A DNA stretch of 64,000 nucleotides from Flaccisagitta enflata (taxonomy: Eukaryota; Chaetognatha; Sagittoidea; Aphragmophora), in NCBI GenBank assembly GCA_965153355.1, contig OZ231128.1, forward strand, positions 7,812,001 through 7,876,000, in the 5' to 3' direction. Every line of letters starts with the position of its first letter. The first letter of the stretch is position 1. The position numbers were made by a program, and so were the translations under genes. Below, in pieces: positions 19,371-30,429 of this stretch. The notes beneath the pieces are model-generated. The model saw only the letters and a list, made by a program, of their open reading frames with translations, had not been told where the DNA came from and made no database searches.

Positions 19371-20165
19371 TAGCAGCCCAAAGGCAGTAAGTGGTCAGCG
19401 GTACCCGTGCCCTGCTTGAGTAGTATGTGATTTAGGTTGAGGGGAGTAGGCAGCGATCTAAGGGGACGAAGTCCTGTAGAACATAGGGGAATCTGTCCGT
19501 CTCGCTCCATCCGTCCGTCCGTCCTCAGCCTTTCCTTCTGTCTAGGAAGCTTCATATTCAAACTTATTGAATTACATGAGAAATGATAAAGGCAGTATAT
19601 GGACAAGTGGTAAATTCTGCCTTTCTTGAGAAGTTTGTAGGTTAAGTAGAGGGGGGGAGCAGGCCAGGATCTAGGTCTCTGAGGCCAGAATCTGGGTCTC
19701 AGAGGCCAGGGTTGGAGTCTCTGAGGCCAGGATTTGGGTCTCTGAGGCCAGGATTTAGGGCCTTGAGGCCAGGTCCTGGGTCCTGGAGGCCAGAATCTGG
19801 GTCACAGATAGGGATGTGGAAGCGGTCGATTTTTATGCCGCTTCCACCGCTTCCGCTTCCGCTTCCGCTTCCATTTTGTAGTTCAAATACTAGTAGCTAT
19901 CCCATCCTCCAAATTGGAAGCGGTCAATCGCTTCCACATCCCTAGTCACAGAGAGCAAGATCTAGATCTCTGAGGCTAGGATTAGGGTTTTAGAATCTGG
20001 GTATAAGAAACCAGGATCTAGATCTTAGGGGCCAAAATGATTGAATTTTGACCAAAATTCAGGTTTTCTAGCCAGAATTTAGCCATTTTGCTTGGATTTT
20101 GCCATTTTGCTTGGATTTGGGCCATTTTGCTTGGATTGCACCCAAAGAAGACAGTCTGAGAATGG
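19371..20165 (+). mobile_element. Element B copy, right-arm partner of 16549-17459, 3' end eroded
   Basis: Head at 19371-19455 (TGGTCAGCGGTACC, GCCCTGCT), terminal block at 19460-19500, GAGGCCAGAATCTGGGTC arrays and the GGAAGCGG..CCGCTTCC inverted pair. The 3' terminal block is disrupted near 20150-20225. Confidence 0.7.
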
Positions 20166-20867
20166 GGCGGGGGACGATGCACGGACGACGGACGTACGGA
20201 CGGACGGACCGACAGATCGAAAATTTTCATAGGGCAGTCAGTAGCTCAATCTTTTGCATGGACCTGCTCAGCGCTTTCAATAATGCACGTTGGTATTGTA
20301 TGAGTGTGTTGGAGGGGGGTTGGGGGTGTGGTTGGGGTGAGGCTGGGGGTGGATGCCCCTGCCCACCCGTCCGCAACGATATTGTGACCCCGCGTCACTT
20401 GCTATTTGTTTTGATAATTTGTCATTCATCAATAATGATTTATCATCATCATCATCTTCATTATCATCCTCGTGGGTCAATTCACAATTTGCTTGGGAAA
20501 TAATGATTATCTTAAGTTAAGATTTTTAACTGATTTTACTTTTTTTAAGTACCCACGCACATCAAGAATCAGATAATACATTTTAAAGTCGGCTGCTTGA
20601 TGACTCAAAAATTTGTTGGATCGTTCGATCAGTCTCTCGGTTGTTACATCAAGGTTTTCGAAATTAGTGCCCCAGGGCCTTTTTTCATGCGTGTAAATTA
20701 ATTTCCAATAACGTTTAGTTCAGATCATTGAGTCTATATTGCCCGCTATGCATTTAGCTGGAAAAGGGTCAAGGAACACAGGAGTAAGGAAGTAAGTTGG
20801 TGTGAGGATCTCACATAATGATCTGGTCATTTGCTGCTAAATGGACTTGATTCAGAAAAAAAGGGAA

Positions 20868-21454
20868 ATAGTCGCAAAAGCGTTACATGGTCAGCGGTGC
20901 CCGATGCCCCTAAGTTAGTGTATGTGGGAATGAGATTGTGAGAGGGGCAGCGGCCCCGGAGGGGCCGATGACCTATGATTCCACATAGGACAATTTTCTC
21001 CGGTTTGAGAGGCTGGTTTGGAGGGCTGAGAGGCCTGATTTTGGCTCTGAAAGGTCTGATTTAGGGTGTAAGAGGCGAGGTTTGGGGTCTGAGAGGCTAG
21101 ATTTGGGATCTGAAAGGCCTTAATTGGGTTTGAGGGGTCTAATTTGGGGTCTGAAAAGCCTGACATGGGGTCTGGGGCCTGATTTGGATCTGAGAGGCCT
21201 AATTTGGGGTCTGAGAAGCTTGATCTGGGGTCTGGGAGGTCTGATTTGAGTTCTGGGAGGCCTGATTTGAGGTCTGAGAAGCCTGATTTGGGGTCAGAAA
21301 GGTCTGATTTGGAGTTGAAAAGGCCTGATTTGGGGTCTGAGAGGCTTTATTTGAGGCTTGGGGGAGGGGGGGACGGACGGACGGACGGACGGAAACCGAA
21401 GAAAATTGCCCTATGTGGAATCATAGGTCATCGGCCCCTCCGGGGCCGCTGCCC
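20868..21454 (+). mobile_element. Element B copy with empty site in the left arm
   Basis: It begins TAGTCGCAAAAGCG and ends GGGGCCGCTGCCC followed by AAAAA. The left arm lacks the whole unit and has an uninterrupted A/G run there (about 15890-15960 on the opposite strand), so these are the real ends. The terminal blocks are nearly identical inverted copies (GGCCCCGGAGGGGCC, CCTATGATTCCACATAGG). The lower head stem is GCCCCT/AGGGGC instead of GCCCTGCT/AGCAGGGC. The interior is a degenerate array of about 20 bp (GGTCTGAGAGGCCTGATTTG) plus (GGAC)n. Confidence 0.85.
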
Positions 21455-21619
21455 AAAAAGGAAAAAAAAGTAACGTGAGGAACTATTATAGAAGGAGGAA
21501 TCCTATTTTTTTCTTCCCGCCTTTTTCTCTCTTACACGGATTGGCTGCCAAGTTGCCGTGCCAAATTTGGGGTAAAGTCGTTTTCAGTTTTTTGATCGCA
21601 AGCATGCTTTGCATGTTGG

Positions 21620-22003
21620 TTGGTCAGTCTGTCCGACCGTCCTCCCGTAATCATTCAAGCTATAAAGTATAAACCTATCTGTATTGACATTTATGAAATG
21701 CCACTAAAACAAAAACAGAACAGATGGCTGTTGAGAGTTGAACTGTTGAACATGGGAATCCAATATTCAAAGGCAATGGTGGCTTACAGACTGACTAACA
21801 AGCAACCAGATATGTGTGATTTGGTCCATCTGACTCACATCAAGAAAGTAATGTTACAGTATATCTTATATCAGCGATATGATATGATACTTTTAAAGTA
21901 TCACAGACAGATGGGACGATGGTCTAACGCGTTCAATACTGCATATGATTGTGATAATATGCCATATGCCATCTCCATCCTTACATTTCATACCAATACA
22001 TAA
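21620..22003 (+). CDS. Unrecognised ORF conserved in both arms, right copy
   Basis: Partner of 15407-15784. The first in-frame ATG at about 21698 opens MPLKQKQNRWLLRVE and the frame runs to a stop at 22003. Central residues include LTNKQPDMCDLVHLTHIKK and QRYDMILLKYHRQMGRW. The two copies keep the frame through two codon-sized indels. In each arm it lies on the same strand as the UPB1 exon of that arm, but it does not resemble any part of beta-ureidopropionase. No splice sites were assigned, and function is unknown. Confidence 0.35.
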   Translation: MVSLSDRPPVIIQAIKYKPICIDIYEMPLKQKQNRWLLRVELLNMGIQYSKAMVAYRLTNKQPDMCDLVHLTHIKKVMLQYILYQRYDMILLKYHRQMGRWSNAFNTAYDCDNMPYAISILTFHTNT

Positions 22004-22149
22004 CATTGTATCATTACATTACATCACATATAGGTATAAATCAAACTTCTCTTCCTCATTCGCGTTAGGTGTTGACACATATGTTAAAATCAATATTTTC
22101 TCAGTTTAAATCTTTCTCAACGAATCAATGTATTTTTGATTTAGGGGTA

Positions 22150-22152
<3 letters not shown>

Positions 22153-22220
<68 letters not shown>
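22153..22220. repeat. (GA)n microsatellite
   Basis: Paralogue of the (CT)n at 15180-15261. Confidence 0.97.
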
Positions 22221-22224
<4 letters not shown>

Positions 22225-22285
22225 AGACTAATATTTAATTTGCATATCGCTGTGTCTACGTTTTATTCTGTTCCGCTATGAAAAA

Positions 22286-22416
22286 ACAAGGCCGGATACA
22301 CGGCAGTCCAGTCGCGGACGGTTGGGTAGGAGCAATAATGCGAAAACCGCTCGGAATTCAAAAATGTGACCGACCGACGGACCGACGGACCGACCGACAC
22401 GGCAAGGTGTAGAGTC
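22286..22416 (+). mobile_element. Element A copy, tail truncated
   Basis: ACAAGGCCGGATACACGG..AGTCGCGGACGGTTGGG.. through (CGAC/GGAC)n to AAGGTGTAGAGTCGCAG, where the hairpin stops. Partner of 14983-15117. Confidence 0.75.
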
Positions 22417-22734
22417 GCAGTAAAACAATCGCAGCAGAATTTTGGAGATGAAGCTTTCTAAATTTTCATTTTTTGAGCCTAGTCATGAAACGAATGTTCA
22501 AATCATTTTGATTGTGTCGGCTGAGGTGAGTGCAAACAAAATTCAATCTTGGCAATTTTTTTAGCGTCGCATATAAACCGGAATGAAATGATGCGGTATG
22601 ATTGTAGTAAAGTGCTGTCTCCAAATGTACTGTTTTTTGAATTACTTTTTACGGCGGGGGAGCTACCCCGCTAAGCTAAAACGTGAAGAGACACTGACAG
22701 TCGTCGTCGGGATTCCGGGTGGCGTATTACCGGC

Positions 22735-22925
22735 CCAGGGCGTGTTTCAAGTGAAGACGAAAAATGTGTTTGTTCCTGAGAAACGTGTTTACAGCGTGGA
22801 CACATATGAATTTCAACTGTCCCATGAGGGAGTGAGCGAAGTGGGTAAGCGAGCCTGTGAACGGAGCTTAACGAGTGTAGCGAAGCGGAGCGCTGCGTAG
22901 CGAGTGAGCAGAGTGATGTATAGGA
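22735..22925 (+). repeat. Family D repeat
   Basis: 'actgtcccatgagggagtga' then GCGAAGTGGGTAAGCGAGCCTG and TAGCGAAGCGG arrays. It is preceded by GGCCCAGGGCGTGTTTC, as in the other copies. Confidence 0.6.
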
Positions 22926-23448
22926 TTGCAGAGTGATCATAGGATTTCCTTGCCCGCGAGCTGCGATGGCTTTGGCTGAGCGTAAAGCCTGAATATTGCA
23001 ATGACTACCGCATAGCGGATCACCCTAACTCTAAAACTCACTTTCTGTAAACAAAACGCAGACTCAGCTTTGCACTAATATCACATTTTTGGCAGCTGTC
23101 CCAAAGGGGCCGATGACCTATGCTTTCACCCATAGGGGCCTAGGGGTAATTTCTCCTTTTTTACCCCCGTCATTGTTCTCCATTCACGTTTTGATTTAAT
23201 ACCCCTTCAACCTTTTTTCTCTCTTCCCTGTTCTATTGTTCCGGCTTTCGTTCTGATTCAAAACGAACAAAAGAATCGAGAGGAAAAAGGAAAAAGAAAA
23301 AAGTAGCTAGGGATAGGAGAGAGGAAATTGCCACATATAATGAAGCATATAAAGACTTCTTTCACATGTAGAAGTCACTCTGATTCACTCCGTCGTTTGA
23401 GGTAAGCAACCTGTAATAAAACAAAAGCCAGAAACAGAGGACCAACAA

Positions 23449-23791
23449 TACGTCCCATAAAGGGCCCCAAACTTCGACACTGACTCTCACCAATCTTACT
23501 ATGGTTGAGGCATGGCAAAAAAATATTTCATGCAAAATTTCAGACCTCTGGAACTGCAGGAATCTTTGTTAGGGTGACCTTGAAGTTTCCATAGAAATCT
23601 ATGGCAGAAACAAAATTTGTATAATAGAAATATTGATTCCAATGCTAATTCAATACAAGCTTCAACCTCACCCTAACGAAGGTTTCTGCTATCTCAGAGG
23701 CCCAAAAATCTGCATGGAATATTTTTTTACCAAGCTTCAACTGCGGTAAGATTGGTAAGAGCCATAGTTGAAGTTTGGGGCGCTTCATGGG
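23449..23791. mobile_element. Foldback MITE (343 bp) with 8-10 bp target duplication
   Basis: It is flanked by ACCAACAA on both sides (23441-23448 and 23792-23799); the left arm has a single copy at 13618-13625. The two halves are inverted relatives over almost the full length: CCCATAAAG/GGGCCCC and CCCATGAAG/CGCCCC ends, then CAAACTTC.., ACCAATCTTAC, AAAAAAATATT, GTTAGGGTGA. No coding capacity. The target size would fit hAT (8 bp) or, if the adjoining GG belongs to the target, Mutator (9-10 bp). Confidence 0.85.
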
Positions 23792-24008
23792 ACCAACAAG
23801 TTGATTGATGTAAGCAATCTGTAATAAATCAAAAGCCAGAAACAGAAGGGTCTGCAAGGGTGAGAAGGTTAGAGGGTAAGGGCTGTAATGCGGTTAGGTA
23901 GTGATTGTAATGTGAGTGGATACGGATCGACCTTCCGCCCTTCGAACCAACAAACCCTCTTGCCAAGTCTTATCAAGTAAAATCGATAGAATTGATCCAA
24001 GACTTTTT

Positions 24009-24166
24009 AGTCGCGGACACGCGACTCTAAACCTTGCCGTGTTGTTTGGTCGGTCCGTCTGTCCGTCCGTCCGTCCGTCCGTAACATTTTTGAATTCCGA
24101 GCGGTTTTTGCATTGGTACTCCTGCCCATCCGTCCGCGACTGGATTACCGTGTATCCGGCCTCGTT
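24009..24166 (-). mobile_element. Element A copy
   Basis: Partner of 13253-13400. On the minus strand: head AGTCGCGGAC, tail GTCCGCGACT, intact tail hairpin and (GGAC)n interior of different length from the left-arm copy. Confidence 0.8.
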
Positions 24167-24593
24167 TCTATGTTTTTTTTTTTGTAAACCAGTAAAATAC
24201 TCAACATGTTCTTCTGAAACCAGTATGAACATGGGCAATGATACCAACAAGCTAAGCTTCCACATCAACGGCACCTGGATCGCAATTCTTTGAATAATTT
24301 AACGTTAACGGAACTAATAATATCTGGCATTTGCAGCTCAGAGTTTTATCTTCTTGACAAAGGTCCTCCTCTTTTTCAGCGTATGATGTTTTTGCTCTTA
24401 TTTCAAGAGAGAAAGCGAAAGCGAGGGCGAGTCCGACAGACAGAAAGATATACAAACACTGACATACAGAAAGAGACACATAAAAAAGCAAACAAACCCA
24501 TCCAGCTAACGCTATCGGACAACTACACCATCACAAACATACAACTACATTTTTGTCAGGTAAGAAAAATGCAATGTGATTTTTGTATTCATG

Positions 24594-25350
24594 TACGCAA
24601 CTCTACACCACGCTCTGTCCGTTGGTCCTACATTTCGGCGTTTTTGGGCAGCGGCCCCAAAGGGCCGATGTCCTGTAGGACACAGGGGTGAATTTCCTTA
24701 CGTCCAACCGTCCGTCCGTACGTACGTCTGTCCGTCCGTCCGTCCGTATGTCCCCCCCTAACTTTCTCAATTCTCAAATTTCCATTGAATAATATGGGAA
24801 AATGACAAAATGCAAACTTCCCATTGAATAACATGGGAAAATGACAACTTGCAAACTTCCCATTGAATAACATGGAAAATTTACAAACAATAGAAAAATG
24901 CACATTTTCCAGCGAATAACATGGAAAATTAACAAGAAATAAAAAAAATGCAAAATAGCAATTGGATAACATGGAAAATTGACAAAAAAATAAAATTCCC
25001 ATTGAATAACATGGAAAATTGACAATAAATTGTAGAAAATACATAGCTCCCATTGAATATCATGGAAAATTGCCTTTAAGGCCAGAAATATGCCTTCTTA
25101 GGACGTAAGGAAATTCACCCCTGTGTCCCACAGGACATCGGTCCTTTGGGGCCGCTGCCCTGCTCTCACTCCACCTCTTCAGGTGATCACTCCAAGCAGG
25201 GCATCGGGTACCGCTGACCATGTGCAATCCTTGGATGACTTGTTACTCTCTTTGGCCTCACTGCCCCTGTAAAAATGCTCTTGTGACCTTGACTACGGCC
25301 CCCTGCCCATCTGCACGCGACAAGGGTAACAATGCATCCGGCCTTGTTCG
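24594..25350 (-). mobile_element. Element A copy split by element B
   Basis: Tail GTACGCAACTCTACACC at 24594-24612 and head CATCTGCACGCGAC..GCATCCGGCCTTGTTC at 25308-25350. They are separated by the 599-bp element B insertion. The unsplit version is 12530-12692. Confidence 0.7.
24646..25244 (-). mobile_element. Element B copy (ATCC subtype) with empty site in the left arm
   Basis: The left arm reads ACTCTC next to an uninterrupted five-base A/T run (12627-12637). Here, 599 bp lie between those two parts. Terminal blocks at 24646-24715 and 25085-25160 are inverted copies sharing AAAGGGCCGATG, TCCTGTAGGACACAGGGG and GAATTTCCTTACGTCC. The head has TCC-TT-GGA, TGGTCAGCGGTACC and GCCCTGCT/AGCAGGGC. 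The interior is an array of about 50-60 bp (CCCATTGAATAACATGGAAAA). Confidence 0.88.
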
Positions 25351-25669
25351 ACTTGGTATGAGTCTCTTTGGAAATGAAATGTTTATTTTTCTCCCAGATT
25401 TCATGACGCAAACAGATTTGATGTACCTTTTGCACCTGCGCCGGTTTTTGCACATTGATTTTGTCGGAACCAAACTTTGCAGAGGGAAACAAGGCCAGAT
25501 ACGCGACCAGTTGCGTGCAATTGAGATTGATACACGGCCAACATTAATTTCGTGAATTTGGGCCGGGGCTGGGATGCAGTTTAGCAAAAGCAATTTCATA
25601 CGCCTACAGAAATTAATAGTGTTGCCGAATTCGTCCTTGTTAAAACCAATGCAATGGACCGACACACCG

Positions 25670-25880
25670 ATACAAAAGATCAGATTTTGGGCAAGACTGC
25701 GCTTCTGAATTTGGGGAAAATTGCACTTTTGAATTGGGGCAAGGTTGTGCTTTTGAGTTTGGGTAAGAATCACGTTCTGAGTTTGGGCAACGATGAGCTT
25801 TTGAACATGGGCTACGATACGCCTCTGAATCTGAGCAGGATCTCGCCTCTAAATCTGGGCAAGATTGGGCGCCTTTCAAT
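25670..25880. repeat. Minisatellite of about 30 bp, right-arm remnant
   Basis: TTTGGGCAAGATTGCGCTTCTGAA-type units; shorter partner of 11220-12170. Confidence 0.8.
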
Positions 25881-26295
25881 TCATTCATACCAAAAGACTT
25901 TAACAGAGGGTAAAACTGAGCTCAACCTTAGCTTCATTGTGGCAGATGCGTCTTCCATTAGAAGGTTGGAGTGCGTCTGCGTGGCGCAAATTTGTGCAGT
26001 CAGTCTTCAAATTACTTCCGGAAGAGTGGAGGTTTGTCTTTATGAATTAACACTTGCCAAGTGTTGGAAACCTTGTTTGAAGTTGATCTGTACGGTAAAG
26101 TTTGATTGTTAATGTTAGTAATAATCTTAGAAAAAGGAATTTTGAATAATTGCTCATTCGTTATTATTTTTTAAATGTTATTTTCTCACTTTTTTTCTCA
26201 TTTTGTCTCTCTCTATCATGGTATATTTCAGTCCTTCTGTTTGTTTGTCTATCTCAGTCTGTCTGTCTCTCTAACTGTGTCTGTCAGTCTCTTGT

Positions 26296-26423
<128 letters not shown>

Positions 26424-26777
26424 TTCCGATGCATATACAACACGCACGTAGTCCGATAGTCCAAAAGTAACCCTTTTTTCTTCCTCTCTCCTGATTCCAA
26501 TTTGTCATATTGCGTGGCCTGCTTCCTGCTCCGGTGGTTTTGCATCTGACTAGCAATGAAAAAGAGAGAGGGAGAAGGATGAAAAATCAATTTGAATCCA
26601 GAGAATGATTTGCATACGCTCCGTTGCAGCGCATTGCGTCACTTCCCCCCCCCCCTTGCCTCTCCCCCCCCACAGTTTGCATCATCGTTGGCACGTTTTT
26701 CGCTTTCGCCCTCCATCGATCGCTGCCCACACGTGCGTTCCCATCTTCCAATAAAGTTTGGAAGGCGCGAGAGCGTT

Positions 26778-26779
<2 letters not shown>

Positions 26780-26863
<84 letters not shown>

Positions 26864-26893
26864 TGTTAGTGTGTGTGTGTGTGTGTGTGTGTG
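26780..26893. repeat. (TG)n microsatellite
   Basis: Partner of the much longer 10080-10366 tract. Confidence 0.97.
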
Positions 26894-26959
26894 TTTGCGT
26901 GCGTGTGTGCGCTCACTGCCTGCGTTTTGTCTGAACATGAGAAAACGCCGAAGAAGTGA

Positions 26960-27446
26960 TAGTCGCAAAAGCGTTAGATGGTCAGCGGTACCCGTGCCCT
27001 GCTTAGGTGGTTGTGGTTGAAGTTGAGGAGGGAGCAGGGCAGCGGCCCAGAAGGGGTCGGTGACGTATGCTTTCACGCATATGGCATATGGGGAGTTTTC
27101 TCCTTCTCCTCCTCCTTCTCCTCCGCACCCCCTCCCCCCCCCCAGCCTCCAGGCCCATATCTCAGCCTGGAGGCCTATATCCCAGCATCCAGGCCCAAAT
27201 CCCAGTCTTGAGGCCCAAAACCCTAGAGGGTGGAATCTGGGCCTTGGGGTTGGGATTTGGGCCTTGAGAGTGGGATTTGGGCCTCAAGACTGGGATTTGG
27301 GCCCGGAGGCTGGGATATGGGCCTCCACGCTGAGATATGGGCCTGGAGGCTGGGGGAGGGGGGGTAAGAAGGAGAAGGAGGAGGAGAAGGAGAAAACTCC
27401 CCATACGTGTGAAAGCATAGGTCATCGACTCCTTTGGGGCCGCTGC
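26960..27446 (+). mobile_element. Element B copy (CGC subtype)
   Basis: Partner of 9461-9889: TAGTCGCAAAAGCG, TGGTCAGCGGTACC, GCCCTGCT/AGCAGGGC. Terminal blocks with ACGTATGCTTTCACGCATATGG and GGGGAGTTTTCTCC are inverted at 27380-27445. GAGGCCCAAATCCCAG arrays lie inside. The element A tail AGTCGCG-TAGCA-CGCGACT follows at 27501-27518. Confidence 0.78.
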
Positions 27447-27519
27447 AAAAAAAGGGGACCGACGAACCGACGGACCAACTGACCGACATAGCGGGGTGTA
27501 GAGTCGCGTAGCACGCGAC

Positions 27520-28995
27520 TAAAAAGAACTACACTGCACTAGGAACCGAAGAGGAAGGAAAAGGGAACAGGGACAGACACATATAAACAGTCAGATGGCG
27601 GGACTGGGACAGACAGCTAAACAGACGAGTTGGGATTTCTCGTTTTTATTGCAGCTGGCCGGAGAGTTTTTACAGGTGGAAAACCTAGAAAGAAATGGAG
27701 GAATGCAGGTTCCAACAGTATCGTTTTATCTTTTACTTTCCCCGGTCTGTTTGTATGGCTTTTTTTCTGGAATCACGGTACACCGTATCACCGCTTGTAA
27801 GCCAAGTATGACGATATGAAAATATGTGTTTTAGACTAAACTCATTGCAGTGGAGAAACCATTGCCATCTGTTCGTTATTGAACCCACGGACTAATCAAT
27901 TCAATCATTGATTTGAATTCACACTGAATATTGTTTCGTTACCACGGAATTACAAATGAATTTACTCCGTTTACACATATCATAGTGTGTACATTTCCTG
28001 TTAAATGACCAAAACAGTGGACAGCACACGGCAAAACGGTGCCGTGAAAACAAGTGGTGTGAGCGGTTTTAGCAGTGCGAGTGTGAATGAACTAATGGAG
28101 CAAGCTTTTCAAAACCGTCTTGTAGGCTAATGGAGCCATCAGTCGGCCAAACGGAATCACGGACCGTGTCCTCTTAGAAGGGAAACATCTTTTTCCTTTT
28201 CAAACAAATTTGATTCATCGTTCCTTTACTGAAGGAAAAGAAAGGAGGGGGGATTCTGAAGGCTGAGAGTGCCAACGATGCATAGATCATGAATCAATAG
28301 GGTTTATACAAATTAAGAAACTTTTTAACGAATATACACTGATCTTGATAACAAAACGAAGTGAATGAATGTAGCAAATCTCTCAGTGCTGCCTCTGGAT
28401 ACATCATGTCAGAGCGGTGATGGGTAGATGAACATGTAGTGTTGATTGTTGAGCAAATGAATTAAGAAAATGAGAGTCTCTGCGGCCCTCTCCGACGTTT
28501 ATGCATTCACTGACGTCTATCAATTAACCATTTGAAACTTCTCAGGTTGTGATGATACGAGACGAGTCTCATTTCCTTCCCAATAGCTTTAAGAAGTCCA
28601 TGATCATTGATCGCTTTCCTAGCAAGTGGCGATTTCCTACTCAGATCATTATCTCATCATTTCATCTCTGTGGCATCCTCGTGTCTTCTCAATGTTGCAT
28701 CAAGCAACTTACCCATGTCCCTGACTCCTAATCCTCCCATCTTGGTCTGCCGCCTTCCGCCTCTCCGGCTCTCCCTACCTTGAACCCTTCGGCCTACTCC
28801 CAATGACGTATTTTGCCCAATTCCTGTCCTCGATGAATTTGCCCACTACTCATCCAAAAACGATTAGAATCAGCTTTTTAGTCGCGGACTCGCGTCTCTG
28901 AAAGTCCGTCTATCTTTCTATTCTCCCGTCCTTTCTTATCCCCATTCCTCTGTCTGTCCGTGACGTCATAGACATAAACAGTGAAAACGCTCAAT
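27520..28995. other. Low-repeat right-arm sequence
   Basis: Partner of 8018-9390. No open frame is shared with the left arm and no domain was recognised on either strand. A decayed element A tail lies near 28876-28960. Confidence 0.6.

Positions 28996-28998
<3 letters not shown>

Positions 28999-29071
<73 letters not shown>
28999..29071. repeat. (TG)n microsatellite
   Basis: Partner of 7801-7900. Confidence 0.97.
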
Positions 29072-29072
<1 letters not shown>

Positions 29073-29689
29073 AGGGGGGTTTCACGCCGGTATCCATCCG
29101 TGATATATTGTTACCCTTGGATCTGGTTACTTATTTACCATGTCTAACATGCTCCTGGTTAACGCCTCTTTCACGCGACTTTATAACTCATTGTGTCTTT
29201 TGGTCGGCACAGCAATTTACAGACTATAGAAATTAGAATAGAGTGTTTGCGACCAAAAAAGTACGATTGACTGTTGCAGACAAGACCCACACTTCTTCAA
29301 TATGAACTATACTAGTTAGATATGAACTAGTTGAATAGCGTGCGTTCCATTCTTATTTTCGATTTCTTATAGATTGACATCCATATATCTCTTCAAGTGG
29401 TTATTGCCTTTTATCTCTCTTTAGCATATCAGTTGATGCCATTGGTCCAGTATGATTGCGGGGATATGGGTCGTGGCCGTATCGTGGCACCATCGGGATA
29501 GTTGTTTGTTTTTTTTCCCTTCGCTTTAGTTCCAGATCCTCACCGTGTATGTTGCCAAATGACCTCCCGAACTTCTTTTTGGTTAAATGGTTTTGCCGTT
29601 TTGGGCCGCGCTTTTAAACTGATGAGGTCTCATCTCTCAGGACTTTTTGCAACCATTACAGACTTGGAGGCTGACCCTTGACTTAAAAA

Positions 29690-29960
29690 ATAGTCGCAAA
29701 AGCGTTAGATGGTCAGCGGAACCCGATGCCCCTATGTGAGTGTATGTGTGTGTTTTCATTTGAGCCTCAAGGCTGGGATTAGGACCTGGAGGCTGGCATT
29801 GGGTCCTTGAGGCTGGGATTTGAGCCTTGAGGTTGGGATTTGAGTTTTGAGGCTGGGATTTGAGCCTCGAGACTAGGATTTGGGCCTCCATACTAGGATT
29901 TGAGCCTCGAGGCCCAAGGACTCCAGGCCCAGATTTCAGCTTTGGCTCAAATCCTAGCAT
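29690..29960 (+). mobile_element. Element B 5' part, right-arm specific
   Basis: It begins ATAGTCGCAAAAGCG immediately after an A-run; the left arm (about 6868-6880) has that A-run without the insertion. The head is intact to GCCCCTATGTG, then the unit passes into GAGGCTGGGATTTGAGCCT arrays. These run into the older element B array (29960-30372, minus strand), so its 3' end cannot be placed. Confidence 0.65.
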
Positions 29961-30429
29961 TACGGGTTAGATTCCAGCCTTGTGGCCCAAATACACAGTT
30001 TGTTGGCCTAAATCCCTGCCTGATGGCCTCAATTCCAGCCTTGTGACCCAAATTCTAGCCTTGAGGCTTTAATCCCAGCCATAAGATTCAATTCCAAGCC
30101 TTTAAGCCCGATTCTTAGCCTGTAAGACAAACCCTATGTCCAGGCCTAACCCCTTGCTTAGTGACCCGAGTTCCACCAAATTGGTTCAAATCCCAAACCA
30201 AACCTTACAGTCCTAAAATCAGTCAACCCTACTGAAATCAGTGATGACAGATGGATGAAACAGTTCACTCTATAGGACATCGACCCTTTTGGGCCACTGC
30301 CCTGCTCCCACCTCACCACCTTGAAACAGCAATAAAGCAGGGCAACGGGTACCGCTAACCATGTGCGATCCTTGGATGACTAGTTCCATTAATGGGGATT
30401 TTGGTAAAATTTGTAGCTTGTTTTAACTG

